This document shows positions 1 through 8,273 of a DNA stretch of 41,106 bases, one piece after another. The notes below the pieces were generated by a model. The model did no database searches, was not told the DNA's origin, and saw only the letters and a program-made list of their open reading frames with translations. The position numbers were made by a program, and so were the translations under genes. The stretch is from Candidatus Amesbacteria bacterium (GTDB taxonomy: Bacteria; Patescibacteriota; Microgenomatia; CAZETR01; Amesbacteraceae): assembly GCA_016219445.1 (NCBI GenBank), contig JACRNA010000019.1, positions 1-41,106 of the forward strand, read 5' to 3'. Within the stretch, counting starts at the first letter, position 1. Each line of letters opens with the position of its first letter.

Positions 1-619
1 GATTTAGAGTCTCAAAGGTCACAAATGTCTGACCCAGAGTGACCGGTAACCGGCCCACGATTCCGGCAAAGATCAAAAGTGAAATTCCATTGCCCACTCC
101 ATATTCGGTGATCAACTCACCTATCCAGACAGCCAGCATTGTGCCAGCGGTCATGGTCACTATAAAAGCCAACAGCAATACCGGATTTAAGTTTCCGATC
201 ACACCTTCACCTTTTAGGAGTAAATACATGCCAAATCCCTGCAAGATAGCAATGGGAATAGTCAGAAGTCTGGTATATTGATTGATCATTTCCCGCCCAT
301 ATTCGCCCTCCTTGGACAATTCCTCGAGCGTGGGGAAGATGACGGTCAGAAGCTGGACAATAATCGAAGCATTAATGTAAGGCCCAAGACCCAGAGCGAT
401 AAGAGAGAAATTGGCAAGGGTTCCACCTGAAAATATATCCAATAATCCCAAGAGCTGACTGCCGGAAAACAACTTACCCAAGGCTATACGGTCAATTCCA
501 GCGACAGGTATGTGAGCCAGCATCCGATAAACCAGAAGCATGGCTGCTGTTAACAATAATTTATTACGGATATCTTTTGCCGTCCAGAGTTGCTTTATGA
601 CCTCCCAAGCTTTTTGCAT
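1..619 (-). CDS. secY: Preprotein translocase subunit SecY (partial, C-terminus outside window)
   Basis: Channel subunit of the Sec translocon in the cytoplasmic membrane. The first 206 residues are present, beginning [20 protein letters not shown], with a first membrane segment near residues 20-36. The plug and second-helix region includes [20 protein letters not shown], which is very characteristic of SecY. Cytoplasmic loop residues [14 protein letters not shown] follow, and later helices run to the window edge. The ATG at 617-619 is the natural start because stop codons and the AbiEii gene lie just upstream. secY normally follows rplO directly in the spc operon; here about 2.65 kb of accessory DNA separates them. 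An extended -10 box (TGG then TAAAAT) ends 7 bases before the ATG, so secY probably has its own promoter. Confidence 0.97.
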   Translation of the reverse strand, partial: MQKAWEVIKQLWTAKDIRNKLLLTAAMLLVYRMLAHIPVAGIDRIALGKLFSGSQLLGLLDIFSGGTLANFSLIALGLGPYINASIIVQLLTVIFPTLEELSKEGEYGREMINQYTRLLTIPIAILQGFGMYLLLKGEGVIGNLNPVLLLAFIVTMTAGTMLAVWIGELITEYGVGNGISLLIFAGIVGRLPVTLGQTFVTFETLN

Positions 620-626
620 AATTTAT

Positions 627-635
627 ATTTTACCA
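627..635 (-). promoter_or_regulatory. Extended -10 promoter of secY
   Basis: On the minus strand TGG followed by TAAAAT (632-627) ends seven bases before the secY ATG. The putative -35 (CTGAAG, 650-655) is poor, but the TGN extension can compensate. The predicted start site falls on or next to the start codon. Confidence 0.5.
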
Positions 636-641
636 GAACAT

Positions 642-1304
642 TCACTTATCTTCAGGCTTGATTTTCAAAAATAATTTTCGGGAAAGTTCTTGGTAAAATT
701 CGCTATATTTTTTTAGATCTAAGGGCTTAAGGAGCACTGGCATCTGTGATGCTTGCTCTATTTGGTTAATTGAATTGGCCAGATAAAAATCGGTTAAGCC
801 TAAATCTTTTTGTTTGGCCAAAGATACCAGATGATCAAAAGTAAAATCAGTTTCATTTAGAATATAATACAAATCAATAAAATCTTTATGATCCGTCCTG
901 CCAAAAATGGCCGTAATTTTATTTGAGCCCATATTTTCGAGAGAATCGAGTCTTATTTTTCCTTCTTGCTTAAATTCTCCAAAATGCACCGGAATATCTT
1001 TGACCAAGTCAACTTTTAGCATATTCTTGTTCGAATCTTCAAATATAAATTGCACGAAAGTTCCAGTAGTCACTTGTTGAATTACTTTTAAACCCATTTC
1101 TAGCCCAATCTTATTGGCAAGAAAACTTATTTGACTAAAATCAATTTTTTGATTGTTTGTAAATAAATCAAGATCCAAACTTTCGCGGTGATTGAAGTAA
1201 AATCTGGCCAAAGCTGTCCCACCAGTTAGATAAAAGTCAGTTGACAGTGAATCTGAAAAGAATTTATCTAAAAATATATCTTGAAGTTGATAATTTACTG
1301 CCAT
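642..1304 (-). CDS. AbiEii/AbiGii-type nucleotidyltransferase toxin
   Basis: Nucleotidyltransferase-fold protein of the AbiEii/AbiGii (former DUF1814) family; members act as toxins of type IV toxin-antitoxin or phage-defence pairs. With the ATG at 1304 it is 220 residues. The fold signature TGGTAL is at residues 27-32, the metal-binding pair in SLDLDLF at D44 and D46, and the likely third acidic residue is D99 in KVDLVKD. A start at 1325 is possible, but 1304 gives the expected N-terminus (MAVNYQL) and a tight 10-base overlap with the upstream partner. It lies downstream of an 81-residue gene that is probably its antitoxin, and only 22 bases before secY. It could instead be a non-toxic nucleotidyltransferase of the same fold. 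Confidence 0.85.
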   Translation of the reverse strand: MAVNYQLQDIFLDKFFSDSLSTDFYLTGGTALARFYFNHRESLDLDLFTNNQKIDFSQISFLANKIGLEMGLKVIQQVTTGTFVQFIFEDSNKNMLKVDLVKDIPVHFGEFKQEGKIRLDSLENMGSNKITAIFGRTDHKDFIDLYYILNETDFTFDHLVSLAKQKDLGLTDFYLANSINQIEQASQMPVLLKPLDLKKYSEFYQELSRKLFLKIKPEDK

Positions 1305-1540
1305 ACTGATAGAGCGTATTCCCACGCTCGTCTTATTGGTTTTTTTATTTTTAATACTGGCATCATAGCTCTAACTTCGGACAAAGTCGTATATTTCCAG
1401 ACATCCTGATATTTGGCGCTTTCCAAAATTCGAGACAACATCCAATTTTTGTCAACTGCAGTACCGGTGCGCAAGATTTTGTGCACATCGTCCTCGGACA
1501 AGTCATAATCCCAGAGAAAATAGGGTCTGTTTTTAGTCAT
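1295..1540 (-). CDS. Small protein upstream of AbiEii toxin, likely cognate antitoxin
   Basis: An 81-residue soluble protein starting MTKNRPYFLWDYDLSEDDVH, with helical, charged sequence and WKYTTLSEVR in the middle. I recognise the pattern (LWDYDL... ILES...WKY...AWEYAL) as a small protein often encoded just before AbiEii-type toxins, but I cannot name a family with certainty. The ATG at 1540 shares one base with the stop of the nuclease gene (TGATG); an in-frame TTG three bases earlier is the alternative. The gene overlaps the toxin by 10 bases, so the three genes look translationally coupled. The antitoxin role is inferred from position and size. Confidence 0.6.
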   Translation of the reverse strand: MTKNRPYFLWDYDLSEDDVHKILRTGTAVDKNWMLSRILESAKYQDVWKYTTLSEVRAMMPVLKIKKPIRRAWEYALSVWQ

Positions 1541-2028
1541 CAATTCATTTTAGCACAAGCGTCTGGAGCCCATAAACCTCGTGAATTTTCTCTGGCATTT
1601 ATTTCAGATCTTTTAAATGCGTTTTGATATTTATACGGCTGGCTTTTGTAGGTATATTCGTGACCGAAGCCTTCTTCAATCAGAACTTGATTAAAATTCT
1701 GCCCGTCTTCCAAAAAGACATAACGCAATAGTCTTTTGTATTTGTCGCGGTCACCCGCTATAAAATCAGACTCCAGTTTGACATTGGTATTTGACAGAGT
1801 TTTTTTGGTAAAATTTGATGCCTCTTTTCCAAAACATTGCACCGGACGCCTGGGATCAACAGTCTCCGGCGTATCCACACCAATAAATCTAATAGTCTCG
1901 ATCTTTTTATTCATCAATACTTTTATAGTGTCTCCATCCGATATACTCACCACCCGATAATATCCCGCCGGTACCGGGTTAAACGAAATCAAAAAAGAGA
2001 AGAATAATGCCAGTAGATCGGCTATCAC
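1540..2028 (-). CDS. Staphylococcal (thermo)nuclease-like secreted nuclease
   Basis: SNase-family calcium-dependent nuclease, 162 residues. A hydrophobic N-terminus (residues 3-16) looks like a signal peptide or anchor, so the enzyme probably acts outside the membrane. The family motifs are intact: SDGDT at 30-34, IRFIGVDTPE at 46-55, DKYKRLLRYV at 95-104 and EEGFG near the end. By alignment in my head R47, E55 and R99 match the catalytic R35, E43 and R87 of the S. aureus enzyme, and D33 and D52 match its metal ligands. The start is GTG at 2026-2028. It heads an operon with the AbiE-type pair. A nutritional role in DNA scavenging fits a host-dependent CPR cell but is inference. Confidence 0.9.
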   Translation of the reverse strand: MIADLLALFFSFLISFNPVPAGYYRVVSISDGDTIKVLMNKKIETIRFIGVDTPETVDPRRPVQCFGKEASNFTKKTLSNTNVKLESDFIAGDRDKYKRLLRYVFLEDGQNFNQVLIEEGFGHEYTYKSQPYKYQNAFKRSEINARENSRGLWAPDACAKMN

Positions 2029-2034
2029 CTATTT

Positions 2035-2063
2035 ATTTTCTATCTTTCCCCCAGCTTTTTCAA
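2035..2063 (-). promoter_or_regulatory. Probable promoter of the nuclease/AbiE operon
   Basis: On the minus strand TTGAAA (2063-2058), a 17-base spacer and GAAAAT (2040-2035) end six bases before the GTG start at 2028. The -10 is weak, but the geometry matches other genes in the window. Confidence 0.4.
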
Positions 2064-2109
2064 TGACCATGATTTTTAGATCAACATGACCTTAATACGT
2101 GCAGTACAG

Positions 2110-2138
2110 TTGACAAGTCGGCTGAAATACAGTATATT
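2110..2138 (+). promoter_or_regulatory. Promoter of AAA/DUF4143 ATPase, predicted leaderless
   Basis: TTGACA at 2110-2115, a 17-base spacer and TATATT at 2133-2138. Only six bases separate the -10 from the ATG at 2145, so transcription should begin at or beside the A of the start codon. TACAGT is repeated at 2105-2110 and 2128-2133, around the -35. Confidence 0.75.
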
Positions 2139-2144
2139 TGGCGT

Positions 2145-3281
2145 ATGAAGATTAAAAGACTCTTAGAAAGCCCCATTTCACACCATTTAGACGAGTCAAA
2201 TAAAGGGGTAATAATTTACGGCCCCAGACAGGCTGGAAAAACTACTTTGGTCAATGACATTTTAGCTCAAAAGAGCTGGAAAACACTCATCCTAAATGGA
2301 GACCGCAGAGGTGAATGGTGGGAAACCTTGGTCAGCCGCGATCTATCTAAAATGAAAATTTTATTGGGCGGTTATAACACCATATTTATCGATGAAGCCC
2401 AAAGGATTCCTGAAATAGGTCTGATATTGAAAATTATTTTAGATGAATTTAAGAACTTGAAAGTCATCGCTACAGGATCATCCTCACTTGATTTGGCCAG
2501 TAAAGTCAGTGAACCATTGACAGGAAGAGCAGTAACCTACACCTTATATCCTATATCCATTGCAGAACTTGCGCAAACCCAGACAGCACACGAACTCAAT
2601 GAGAGTTTGGAAAGCCGTCTGATTTTTGGATCTTATCCGGAGTTATTTTCTTTGGACGGACAGACCGCCCAAAGTGACTATTTACGCAATTTGACCAATG
2701 CTTATCTATACAAAGATCTTTTGGAATTTAGCGGTATAAAAAATTCCAACAAAATTCATGATCTATTAAAATTATTGTCTTTCCAAATCGGCTCGCAAGT
2801 TTCTATCTCAGAATTGGGAAATAGTTTGGGCATGAGTAAAGATACAGCTGGACGATATATAGATCTGTTGGAGAAATCTTTCGTCATTTTTAGAAGAAGT
2901 GGATTTAACCGCAACTTACGTAAGGAAGTATCAAAAATGGACAAAATATATTTTTATGATTTGGGGGTCAGAAATACTCTGATTGGAAATTTAAACTTAT
3001 TGACCAATCGAGACGACGCAGGCAAATTGTGGGAAAACTTTTTGGTGCTTGAGCGCATGAAGAGACAAGAATACAAACAGTCTCTCTATAGTCATTACTA
3101 TTGGCGGCTAACAAGTGGAGCCGAACTAGATCTGGTAGAAGAGATTAACGGAAAATTAATTGGGTTTGAATTTAAATTAACCAAAAAAACAACCCGCACT
3201 CCAAAAAGTTGGCTGGAGCAATACGTAGACAGTAAATTCGAAGTCGTAAATCGCACCAACTGGCAAGAATTTGTTATTTAA
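2145..3281 (+). CDS. AAA_14/DUF4143 ATP-binding protein
   Basis: P-loop ATPase, 378 residues. Walker A is GPRQAGKTT (26-34), Walker B is FIDEAQR near 82, and the sensor-like TGSSS is followed by LTGRA. These mark the AAA_14 domain. The C-terminal half is DUF4143, with a winged-helix-like stretch (SISELGNSLGMSKDTAGRY) and then GAELD (325-329) and FEFK (341-344), a spacing like the PD-(D/E)XK nuclease fold. The cellular role of this family is not settled. The gene sits alone on the plus strand inside the spc operon, with its stop overlapping that of rplO by four bases in convergent orientation, which is a sign of insertion. A second, distant family member is at 13881. Confidence 0.88.
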   Translation: MKIKRLLESPISHHLDESNKGVIIYGPRQAGKTTLVNDILAQKSWKTLILNGDRRGEWWETLVSRDLSKMKILLGGYNTIFIDEAQRIPEIGLILKIILDEFKNLKVIATGSSSLDLASKVSEPLTGRAVTYTLYPISIAELAQTQTAHELNESLESRLIFGSYPELFSLDGQTAQSDYLRNLTNAYLYKDLLEFSGIKNSNKIHDLLKLLSFQIGSQVSISELGNSLGMSKDTAGRYIDLLEKSFVIFRRSGFNRNLRKEVSKMDKIYFYDLGVRNTLIGNLNLLTNRDDAGKLWENFLVLERMKRQEYKQSLYSHYYWRLTSGAELDLVEEINGKLIGFEFKLTKKTTRTPKSWLEQYVDSKFEVVNRTNWQEFVI

Positions 3282-3703
3282 ATCTCTTCAGTCTTTCCCC
3301 CGGCTTTGGCAATGGCGGTTTTGGCGGAAGCTGACACTGCGACTTTGACATCCAGTTCATGTTCTAATTTGGCAATCCCCAAAATTTTTACAGATTTGGT
3401 GTTTGGTTTTAGAAGTTTGCGCTCAATGAGATTTTTAAGAGTCACCGGAATTGATTTTGGCCATTTGACCAGAGTTTCAAGTTGTAAAACCGTTGGTTTA
3501 TTTTGGGCTGATTTGTTTTTGCTGCCACCACGCATAAAGGGCAATCTTTTGATCAGAGATTTTTTGGTTTTAGTTCCCTGAAACAAAATATGCACGCGTT
3601 CACGGGCCAGTTGACCTTTGTGTCCACGGCCAGTAGTATGACCACCCTTACCAGAGCCACGACCTCGTCCTACAATTTTCATTTTTTTAGCAGTGAGTTT
3701 CAT
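3278..3703 (-). CDS. rplO: 50S ribosomal protein L15
   Basis: Large-subunit protein, 141 residues. The N-terminal glycine-rich RNA-binding tract GRGRGSGKGGHTTGRGHKGQ is diagnostic, and the LPFMRGGS region follows. The N-terminus is shorter than in E. coli, with the GRG motif starting at residue 12. The start overlaps the rpsE stop by four bases (ATGA). In most bacteria rpmD (L30) lies between rpsE and rplO; here there is no room for it. Its stop overlaps that of the convergent ATPase gene, and secY does not follow directly. Confidence 0.97.
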   Translation of the reverse strand: MKLTAKKMKIVGRGRGSGKGGHTTGRGHKGQLARERVHILFQGTKTKKSLIKRLPFMRGGSKNKSAQNKPTVLQLETLVKWPKSIPVTLKNLIERKLLKPNTKSVKILGIAKLEHELDVKVAVSASAKTAIAKAGGKTEEI

Positions 3704-4167
3704 GCTATTTGATTTCTTTGTTTTAACGATTTCAAAGCTTTCATTGTGGCATAGACATTGGAAATTTTGTTGGCGGTTCCGAGAATTTTACCCACGACGT
3801 CTTTGATACCTGCCGATTCGACGACAGCGCGGACTGCTCCACCTGCCTTGACCCCGGTGCCCGCCGGGGCTGGCTTTAGTAAGACGTGGGCTGCACCCAA
3901 GTGACAATTGACTTCGTGAGGAATTGTCGTGCCATATAAATTGATAGTAAACAAAGCTTTTTTGGCACTCCTTGTGGCTTTGGCTACAGCCGATTGGACA
4001 TCTGCAGCTTTAGCGAGGCCCACTCCCACCCGGCCTTTGCGATCACCTGTCACAACAAGTGCTGCAAACCGCATATGATTTCCGCCTTTAGTTTTTTTAC
4101 TAATACGGTTGATTTGAACTACTTTTTCTTCAAATTCTTTGACTTCAGCTGGATATCGGTCCATCAT
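3700..4167 (-). CDS. rpsE: 30S ribosomal protein S5
   Basis: Small-subunit protein involved in decoding accuracy, 155 residues. It has the S5 N-terminal double-stranded-RNA-like domain ([20 protein letters not shown] and [14 protein letters not shown]) and the C-terminal domain ([20 protein letters not shown], then AGIKDVVGK). Two adjacent ATGs (4167 and 4164) overlap the TGA of rplR, so translation is coupled and the exact start is uncertain by one codon. Confidence 0.97.
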   Translation of the reverse strand: MMDRYPAEVKEFEEKVVQINRISKKTKGGNHMRFAALVVTGDRKGRVGVGLAKAADVQSAVAKATRSAKKALFTINLYGTTIPHEVNCHLGAAHVLLKPAPAGTGVKAGGAVRAVVESAGIKDVVGKILGTANKISNVYATMKALKSLKQRNQIA

Positions 4168-4481
4168 AATGTTAGTCCGGATTCCCGGGCACTATCGGCT
4201 AACTTTTTGATTCTGCCATGATATTTATACGGTCCCCTGTCAAACACAACTTGCTTGATTTTAGCATCCAGTGACAGCTTGGCAATCTTTTGGCCAACTT
4301 CGACAGGATCTTTGCCAAAGGCATAAGCCAGAGTATTACCAGATTTATCATCAATTATTTGGGCATAAATAAACTTGAGTGATCTATGAACAGACAACCT
4401 TGGCAGAGTGGAATTCTTGCGAATTTTGGCGCGGACGGCTATTTGCCTTCGCTGTTGGGTTGATTTGTAAACTTTAATCAT
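4164..4481 (-). CDS. rplR: 50S ribosomal protein L18
   Basis: 5S rRNA-binding protein, 105 residues. RPRLSVHRS-like sequence appears as LPRLSVHRSLKFIYAQIIDD, and the C-terminus carries the conserved VVFDRGPYKYHGRIKKLADS. It is short at the N-terminus compared with the usual ~117 residues. The start follows rplF by two bases and has no obvious Shine-Dalgarno; the preceding bases are AAAATAATT. Confidence 0.96.
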   Translation of the reverse strand: MIKVYKSTQQRRQIAVRAKIRKNSTLPRLSVHRSLKFIYAQIIDDKSGNTLAYAFGKDPVEVGQKIAKLSLDAKIKQVVFDRGPYKYHGRIKKLADSARESGLTL

Positions 4482-4483
4482 AA

Positions 4484-5023
4484 TTATTTTGCGGCAGTAG
4501 CTCCCGCTTTGGCAGCTTTACCGGGCTTTAAGACAATAACTTCACCTTCATATCTAAACCCCTTACCTTTGTACGGATCGGCGGGTCTGAGTGCCCGAAT
4601 CTCGGATGCGACTTGACCTACCAAGTGTTTATCGATACCCGTTACTTTTATTTTATTTTCCAAAACTTCAAATTTAATGCCAACTGGGGCTTTGACAACC
4701 ACCGGATGTGAGAAACCCAAAGATAAATTCAATTCTGTACCAGTCGTATTTGCTCTGTATCCAGTACCTGATATTTCAAGTGTTTTGGTCCATCCAGTAG
4801 TCACACCTATCACAATATTATTTAAAAGACTGCGAATAAGTCCCCACATATTCGATTCTTTTGACGTGACGATAATTTGATTATTTTCAAATTTAACTTC
4901 CACACTATTTGGAATATTTAGTGTCAATTCACCTTTTGGGCCAGAAATGACTACTGTGTCACTTGTTACTTTGACACTTGTTTCTTGATTGATTGTAATT
5001 GGTTTTTTTCCTATCTTAGACAT
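4484..5023 (-). CDS. rplF: 50S ribosomal protein L6
   Basis: Large-subunit protein near the GTPase centre, 179 residues, the usual length. It begins MSKIGKKPITI, a near-universal L6 start. The two L6 repeats are visible, and the C-terminal signature is IRALRPADPYKGKGFRYEGE. A short Ala-rich tail follows. Confidence 0.97.
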   Translation of the reverse strand: MSKIGKKPITINQETSVKVTSDTVVISGPKGELTLNIPNSVEVKFENNQIIVTSKESNMWGLIRSLLNNIVIGVTTGWTKTLEISGTGYRANTTGTELNLSLGFSHPVVVKAPVGIKFEVLENKIKVTGIDKHLVGQVASEIRALRPADPYKGKGFRYEGEVIVLKPGKAAKAGATAAK

Positions 5024-5029
5024 ATTTTT

Positions 5030-5410
5030 TTACCAGACTTTACAAATAACTTCGCCACCGACTTTTAATTTACGAGCTTGGCTTCCTGTCATTATTCCTT
5101 TGGGAGTCGATAATATTTGGATTCCCATTCCCCCTAAGACTAATCTGAGAGATTTAAATCCCATATATACCCTCGACCCAGGTTTACTGACACGGACAAT
5201 CTCAGTAATTACTGGAGACTTTGATTTATAGAGAAGCTCTACTGTCAAACCCTGATCATCTGAAGTAACTTTACCCACATATTTTTCAGACGACAAAATC
5301 TTCAGGACTGCTTCCCTTAGTTTACTTTTGGGCATAGTAATATTACCCAGGCTTGCCATATAGCCATTTTTTATTCTCGAAACTAAATCTGACAATGGAT
5401 CTCTTACCAT
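5030..5410 (-). CDS. rpsH: 30S ribosomal protein S8
   Basis: 16S rRNA-binding assembly protein, 126 residues from the ATG at 5410. The frame stays open upstream, but [19 protein letters not shown] matches the usual S8 N-terminus, and this ATG overlaps the rpsZ stop by seven bases. The C-terminus has the conserved [20 protein letters not shown] and ends ICKVW. In E. coli S8 represses the spc operon by binding the rplE leader; I did not find that structure here. Confidence 0.97.
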   Translation of the reverse strand: MVRDPLSDLVSRIKNGYMASLGNITMPKSKLREAVLKILSSEKYVGKVTSDDQGLTVELLYKSKSPVITEIVRVSKPGSRVYMGFKSLRLVLGGMGIQILSTPKGIMTGSQARKLKVGGEVICKVW

Positions 5411-5592
5411 GATGCTTTGGTGACTCCTGGCAATTCGCCTTTGTGAGCGTGAGCTCGGAAGCACAATCTACACAGACCAAATAACCTCAAAAATCCACGC
5501 GGACGACCACACTCCTGGCAGCGGTTGCGGTAGGCAGTGGGGTATTTTAATTTTCCCAATAATTGTTTTGTGACTTTAGCTGTTGTTGCCAT
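5404..5592 (-). CDS. rpsZ: 30S ribosomal protein S14, zinc-binding (type Z)
   Basis: Short 62-residue S14 with two CxxC pairs, CQEC and CRLC, separated by [12 protein letters not shown], which forms the zinc ribbon. The tail [11 protein letters not shown] is the canonical C-terminus. This is the zinc-containing form rather than the longer zinc-free form. The stop codon lies inside the start region of rpsH. Confidence 0.97.
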   Translation of the reverse strand: MATTAKVTKQLLGKLKYPTAYRNRCQECGRPRGFLRLFGLCRLCFRAHAHKGELPGVTKASW

Positions 5593-5594
5593 AT

Positions 5595-6131
5595 TTATTT
5601 CTTAAAGGGCATCCCCATAAGTTCCAAGAGCCGCTTGGATTTCTCGGGTGATCCGTTTTTAATAACAAAGGTAATTTGCAAGCCTCTTGTTTTATCAATT
5701 TTTCCGTATTCTATCTCAGAGAAAACTATTTGATCGGTCATTCCCAGTGAATAATTGCCCGCGCCATCAAAGGCAGTCTTTGAGACACCTTGAAAATCCC
5801 GGACGCGGGGAAGAACTATACCAAATAATTTGGTCATAAAGTCATAGAGTCTGACCCCTCTCAAAGTAACAGTCAGACCAATAGGATCATTCTCGCGCAA
5901 TTTAAAATTGGCAATAGCTACTTTGGCCCTAGTAACTTTGGGTTTTTGACCTGAGATGGCCACCAGTTGAGAAGATACTTTGTCAATCAAACCTTTGTCA
6001 TGTGCCATTTCCTTGACACCCATGTTGATATTTATTTTGGACACCTTAGGCGCTGCCATAATATTGGTCAATCCAAATTCAGACATTAGTTTTGGTACAA
6101 TTTGGTCTTTGTAAATTTGTGTTAAATTCAT
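5595..6131 (-). CDS. rplE: 50S ribosomal protein L5
   Basis: 5S rRNA-binding protein of the central protuberance, 178 residues. The start is set at the ATG 6131, which overlaps the rplX TGA as ATGA; upstream in-frame residues (MPQMQYRY) are read from the end of rplX. Motifs include [24 protein letters not shown] and the region KTFDG-like [20 protein letters not shown]. The end [18 protein letters not shown] is typical. Confidence 0.97.
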   Translation of the reverse strand: MNLTQIYKDQIVPKLMSEFGLTNIMAAPKVSKININMGVKEMAHDKGLIDKVSSQLVAISGQKPKVTRAKVAIANFKLRENDPIGLTVTLRGVRLYDFMTKLFGIVLPRVRDFQGVSKTAFDGAGNYSLGMTDQIVFSEIEYGKIDKTRGLQITFVIKNGSPEKSKRLLELMGMPFKK

Positions 6132-6430
6132 ATATCTGTATTGCATTTGCGGCAAACTCTTAATTTTTTACCTTCGACAAACCGATAGCCAACTCGGGTA
6201 ACTTGCTTACATTTTGGACAGACAAGCGCAATTTTGGATACATCTAGTGGGCGGGAAATAGTGACAATTTCCCCCTTTCTCCCTTGGCTTGGTTTGACAT
6301 GTTTCTTGTATTGATTGAGTCCTTCGATGACGACAGTATTATCCTGAGGTAGTATTTTTGCTACCACGCCTTGACGGCCATGATCTTTTCCGACATTTAC
6401 AATGATTGTATCTTTGAGTTTTATTTTCAT
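6128..6430 (-). CDS. rplX: 50S ribosomal protein L24
   Basis: Assembly-initiating large-subunit protein, 100 residues. An N-terminal KOW motif is seen as IIVNVGKDHGRQGVVAKILP. The C-terminus holds CPKC and CRKC, a zinc-ribbon extension found in many but not all L24 proteins. It overlaps both neighbours by four bases. Confidence 0.97.
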   Translation of the reverse strand: MKIKLKDTIIVNVGKDHGRQGVVAKILPQDNTVVIEGLNQYKKHVKPSQGRKGEIVTISRPLDVSKIALVCPKCKQVTRVGYRFVEGKKLRVCRKCNTDI

Positions 6431-6798
6431 AGGACTTCTGTCGCAAGCGACGCTATTTTGGCAAATCCCTTGTCTTTGACTTCGCGGGCGATAGAACCAA
6501 AGATCCTACTCCCTCTGGGTTCATGAGTCTTGGGATCAATAATAACTGCAGCATTGTCTTCAAATCTAATATAACTGCCATCCATCCGGTGAACCGCTCT
6601 TCGAGTACGGACGATTACCGCTTTGACAACTTCGGAATCTTTGACGATGCCTCCATCGTGAGCTTGGTCTACGACCGCTGTTACAATATCTCCAGGATAG
6701 CCATAAGTTCTCTTCCAGGCACCCATGACATGAATCAAGCGCAGCTTTTTGGCGCCACTATTGTCTGCTGGAACTAATATTGTTCTCAATTGGACCAT
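6427..6798 (-). CDS. rplN: 50S ribosomal protein L14
   Basis: Intersubunit-bridge protein, 123 residues, standard length. Signatures are LRTILVPADNSGAKKLRLIH at the start, DIVTAVV, VVKAVIVRTR, and DPKTHEPRGSRIFGSIAREV near the C-terminus. The start is preceded by AAAATAAT without a clear Shine-Dalgarno. Confidence 0.98.
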   Translation of the reverse strand: MVQLRTILVPADNSGAKKLRLIHVMGAWKRTYGYPGDIVTAVVDQAHDGGIVKDSEVVKAVIVRTRRAVHRMDGSYIRFEDNAAVIIDPKTHEPRGSRIFGSIAREVKDKGFAKIASLATEVL

Positions 6799-6799
6799 A

Positions 6800-7036
6800 T
6801 TATTTTGTCGGTTTTATTATTTCAATAACTTTATAAAACTTGGTTTTACTCATTGGTTTACAGGCTACAAATTTGACCACATCGCCAACTTTTGCAGAAA
6901 CTTGATTGTCAGCATGATAGCGAGTGGTGTGGTGCATCTGCTTTAGATATTTTGGATGGGCAACCAAGCGATCCACTTCAATGACCACTGTTTGCTTCAT
7001 CTTGTCTGAGACGATTTTACCGGTGTGAATTTTCAT
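6800..7036 (-). CDS. rpsQ: 30S ribosomal protein S17
   Basis: 16S rRNA-binding OB-fold protein, 78 residues. [20 protein letters not shown] and HPKYLKQMHHTTRYHAD are characteristic, and the C-terminal part has CKPMSKTKFYKVIEI. Its start lies 20 bases inside the end of rpmC, a longer overlap than at the other junctions, implying re-initiation or independent loading. Confidence 0.96.
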   Translation of the reverse strand: MKIHTGKIVSDKMKQTVVIEVDRLVAHPKYLKQMHHTTRYHADNQVSAKVGDVVKFVACKPMSKTKFYKVIEIIKPTK

Positions 7037-7220
7037 ATATTTTTGTTTTAATAACAGCTAATTGTTTTCTCAGGTTAAACACAGCCCGTTTATTGACTAG
7101 CTTGCCAGTGGTCAATTCTAACTTATTTTGGGCTATTTGCGAATAGATAGCTTTTGCTTTGATCGAAAGCTCAGAAATAGACAGACCAATTAATTGTTTT
7201 TTAAAGTCTAAGGTTTTCAT
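7017..7220 (-). CDS. rpmC: 50S ribosomal protein L29
   Basis: Small helical-hairpin protein at the exit tunnel, 67 residues. The pattern [39 protein letters not shown] matches the L29 helices. It overlaps rplP by four bases upstream and rpsQ by 20 bases downstream. Confidence 0.94.
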   Translation of the reverse strand: MKTLDFKKQLIGLSISELSIKAKAIYSQIAQNKLELTTGKLVNKRAVFNLRKQLAVIKTKIYENSHR

Positions 7221-7630
7221 AATTGTTCACGGCTTACAAATTTAACATCAAATGGCAATTTTGCAGAGGCTCTGGCAATTGCGGTCTTGGCAATTTCTGC
7301 GGTTACCCCAGCAATTTCAAAAATTATTCTACCAGGTGTTATAACAGCTACATAATCGGTAATATCACCTTTCCCCGATCCCATGCGCACACCTAGAGCT
7401 TTTTTGGTAATAGGCTTATCGGGAAATATTCTAATCCAGACTTTACCACCTCTTTGGGCATAACGCGAGATAGCTTTACGGGCAGCCTCGATCTGACGGG
7501 CAGTAAGCCATCCCCGACCCATGGCTTTCAAACCAAATTCACCAAAGGCTAAAGTAAATCCACGGGTAGCAACTCCTCGCATTTTACCTCTAAATTGTTT
7601 TCGAAATTTTGATTTTTTTGGCTGTAACAT
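7217..7630 (-). CDS. rplP: 50S ribosomal protein L16
   Basis: Large-subunit protein near the A-site tRNA, 137 residues from the ATG at 7630 ([16 protein letters not shown]). The frame is open further upstream, but those bases encode the end of rpsC. A strong Shine-Dalgarno (GGGAGG) lies eight bases before this ATG and fixes the start. Motifs: [38 protein letters not shown] and RMGSGKGD. Confidence 0.98.
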   Translation of the reverse strand: MLQPKKSKFRKQFRGKMRGVATRGFTLAFGEFGLKAMGRGWLTARQIEAARKAISRYAQRGGKVWIRIFPDKPITKKALGVRMGSGKGDITDYVAVITPGRIIFEIAGVTAEIAKTAIARASAKLPFDVKFVSREQL

Positions 7631-7631
7631 A

Positions 7632-8273
7632 TTATTTTCCTCCCAAATAAATCCAGACTTTGACTCCGACATAACCTGATCTGGTCAGAGCCGGAAGGCT
7701 GGCATAATCGACATTGGCACGCAGTGTCTGAAGAGGAACCGAACCAGACGGTGATTTATAGGACTCACGTCTGCTAATTTCAGCTCCGTTGACACGGCCA
7801 GACAGCAAGATCTTTATTCCTTTGGCGCCGGAGGCCATAACTTTTTCTATAGTCTTTGTTGCCACTCTTCTAGCTGGCAGTCTTTTTTCCAGTTGTTCTG
7901 CAATTCTGATTGCTACCAAATAAGCATTTATTTCAGGATTTTTTACTTCCTCGATTTGGAGGTCTACTTTGGTGGCTTTGATTAATTTGGCAATATATTT
8001 TTTGAGATCTTCAATACCGGCTCCTCCGCGCCCAATGACCACACCCGGTCTTGAGACATGAATAATGACCTTTAGACTTTTGAGGGATCTTTCGATTTCG
8101 ATCTTCGTTACACCAGCGATTTTTAGTTTGGTCATTAGAGCTTTGCGAAGCTTTAAATCTTCTGCTAAATATTGGCTATAACGGATCTTGCTTGTCGAAA
8201 ACCAACGTGATATCCAAGATGTACTTGGTGAAAGCGGAATTCTAAATCCGATAGGATTAACTTTTTGTCCCAT
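7632..8273 (-). CDS. rpsC: 30S ribosomal protein S3
   Basis: mRNA-entry-site protein, 213 residues. [13 protein letters not shown] is the classic start, and the KH domain carries [20 protein letters not shown]. The C-terminal domain has [20 protein letters not shown] and ends in the [10 protein letters not shown] region. It overlaps the end of rplV by 17 bases. Confidence 0.98.
   Translation of the reverse strand: MGQKVNPIGFRIPLSPSTSWISRWFSTSKIRYSQYLAEDLKLRKALMTKLKIAGVTKIEIERSLKSLKVIIHVSRPGVVIGRGGAGIEDLKKYIAKLIKATKVDLQIEEVKNPEINAYLVAIRIAEQLEKRLPARRVATKTIEKVMASGAKGIKILLSGRVNGAEISRRESYKSPSGSVPLQTLRANVDYASLPALTRSGYVGVKVWIYLGGK

Noticed and set aside
3690-4170. Hidden rpmD in another frame near rpsE/rplO
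   Set aside because: No 60-residue frame with an L30-like motif exists there; the other-strand frames are shadows.
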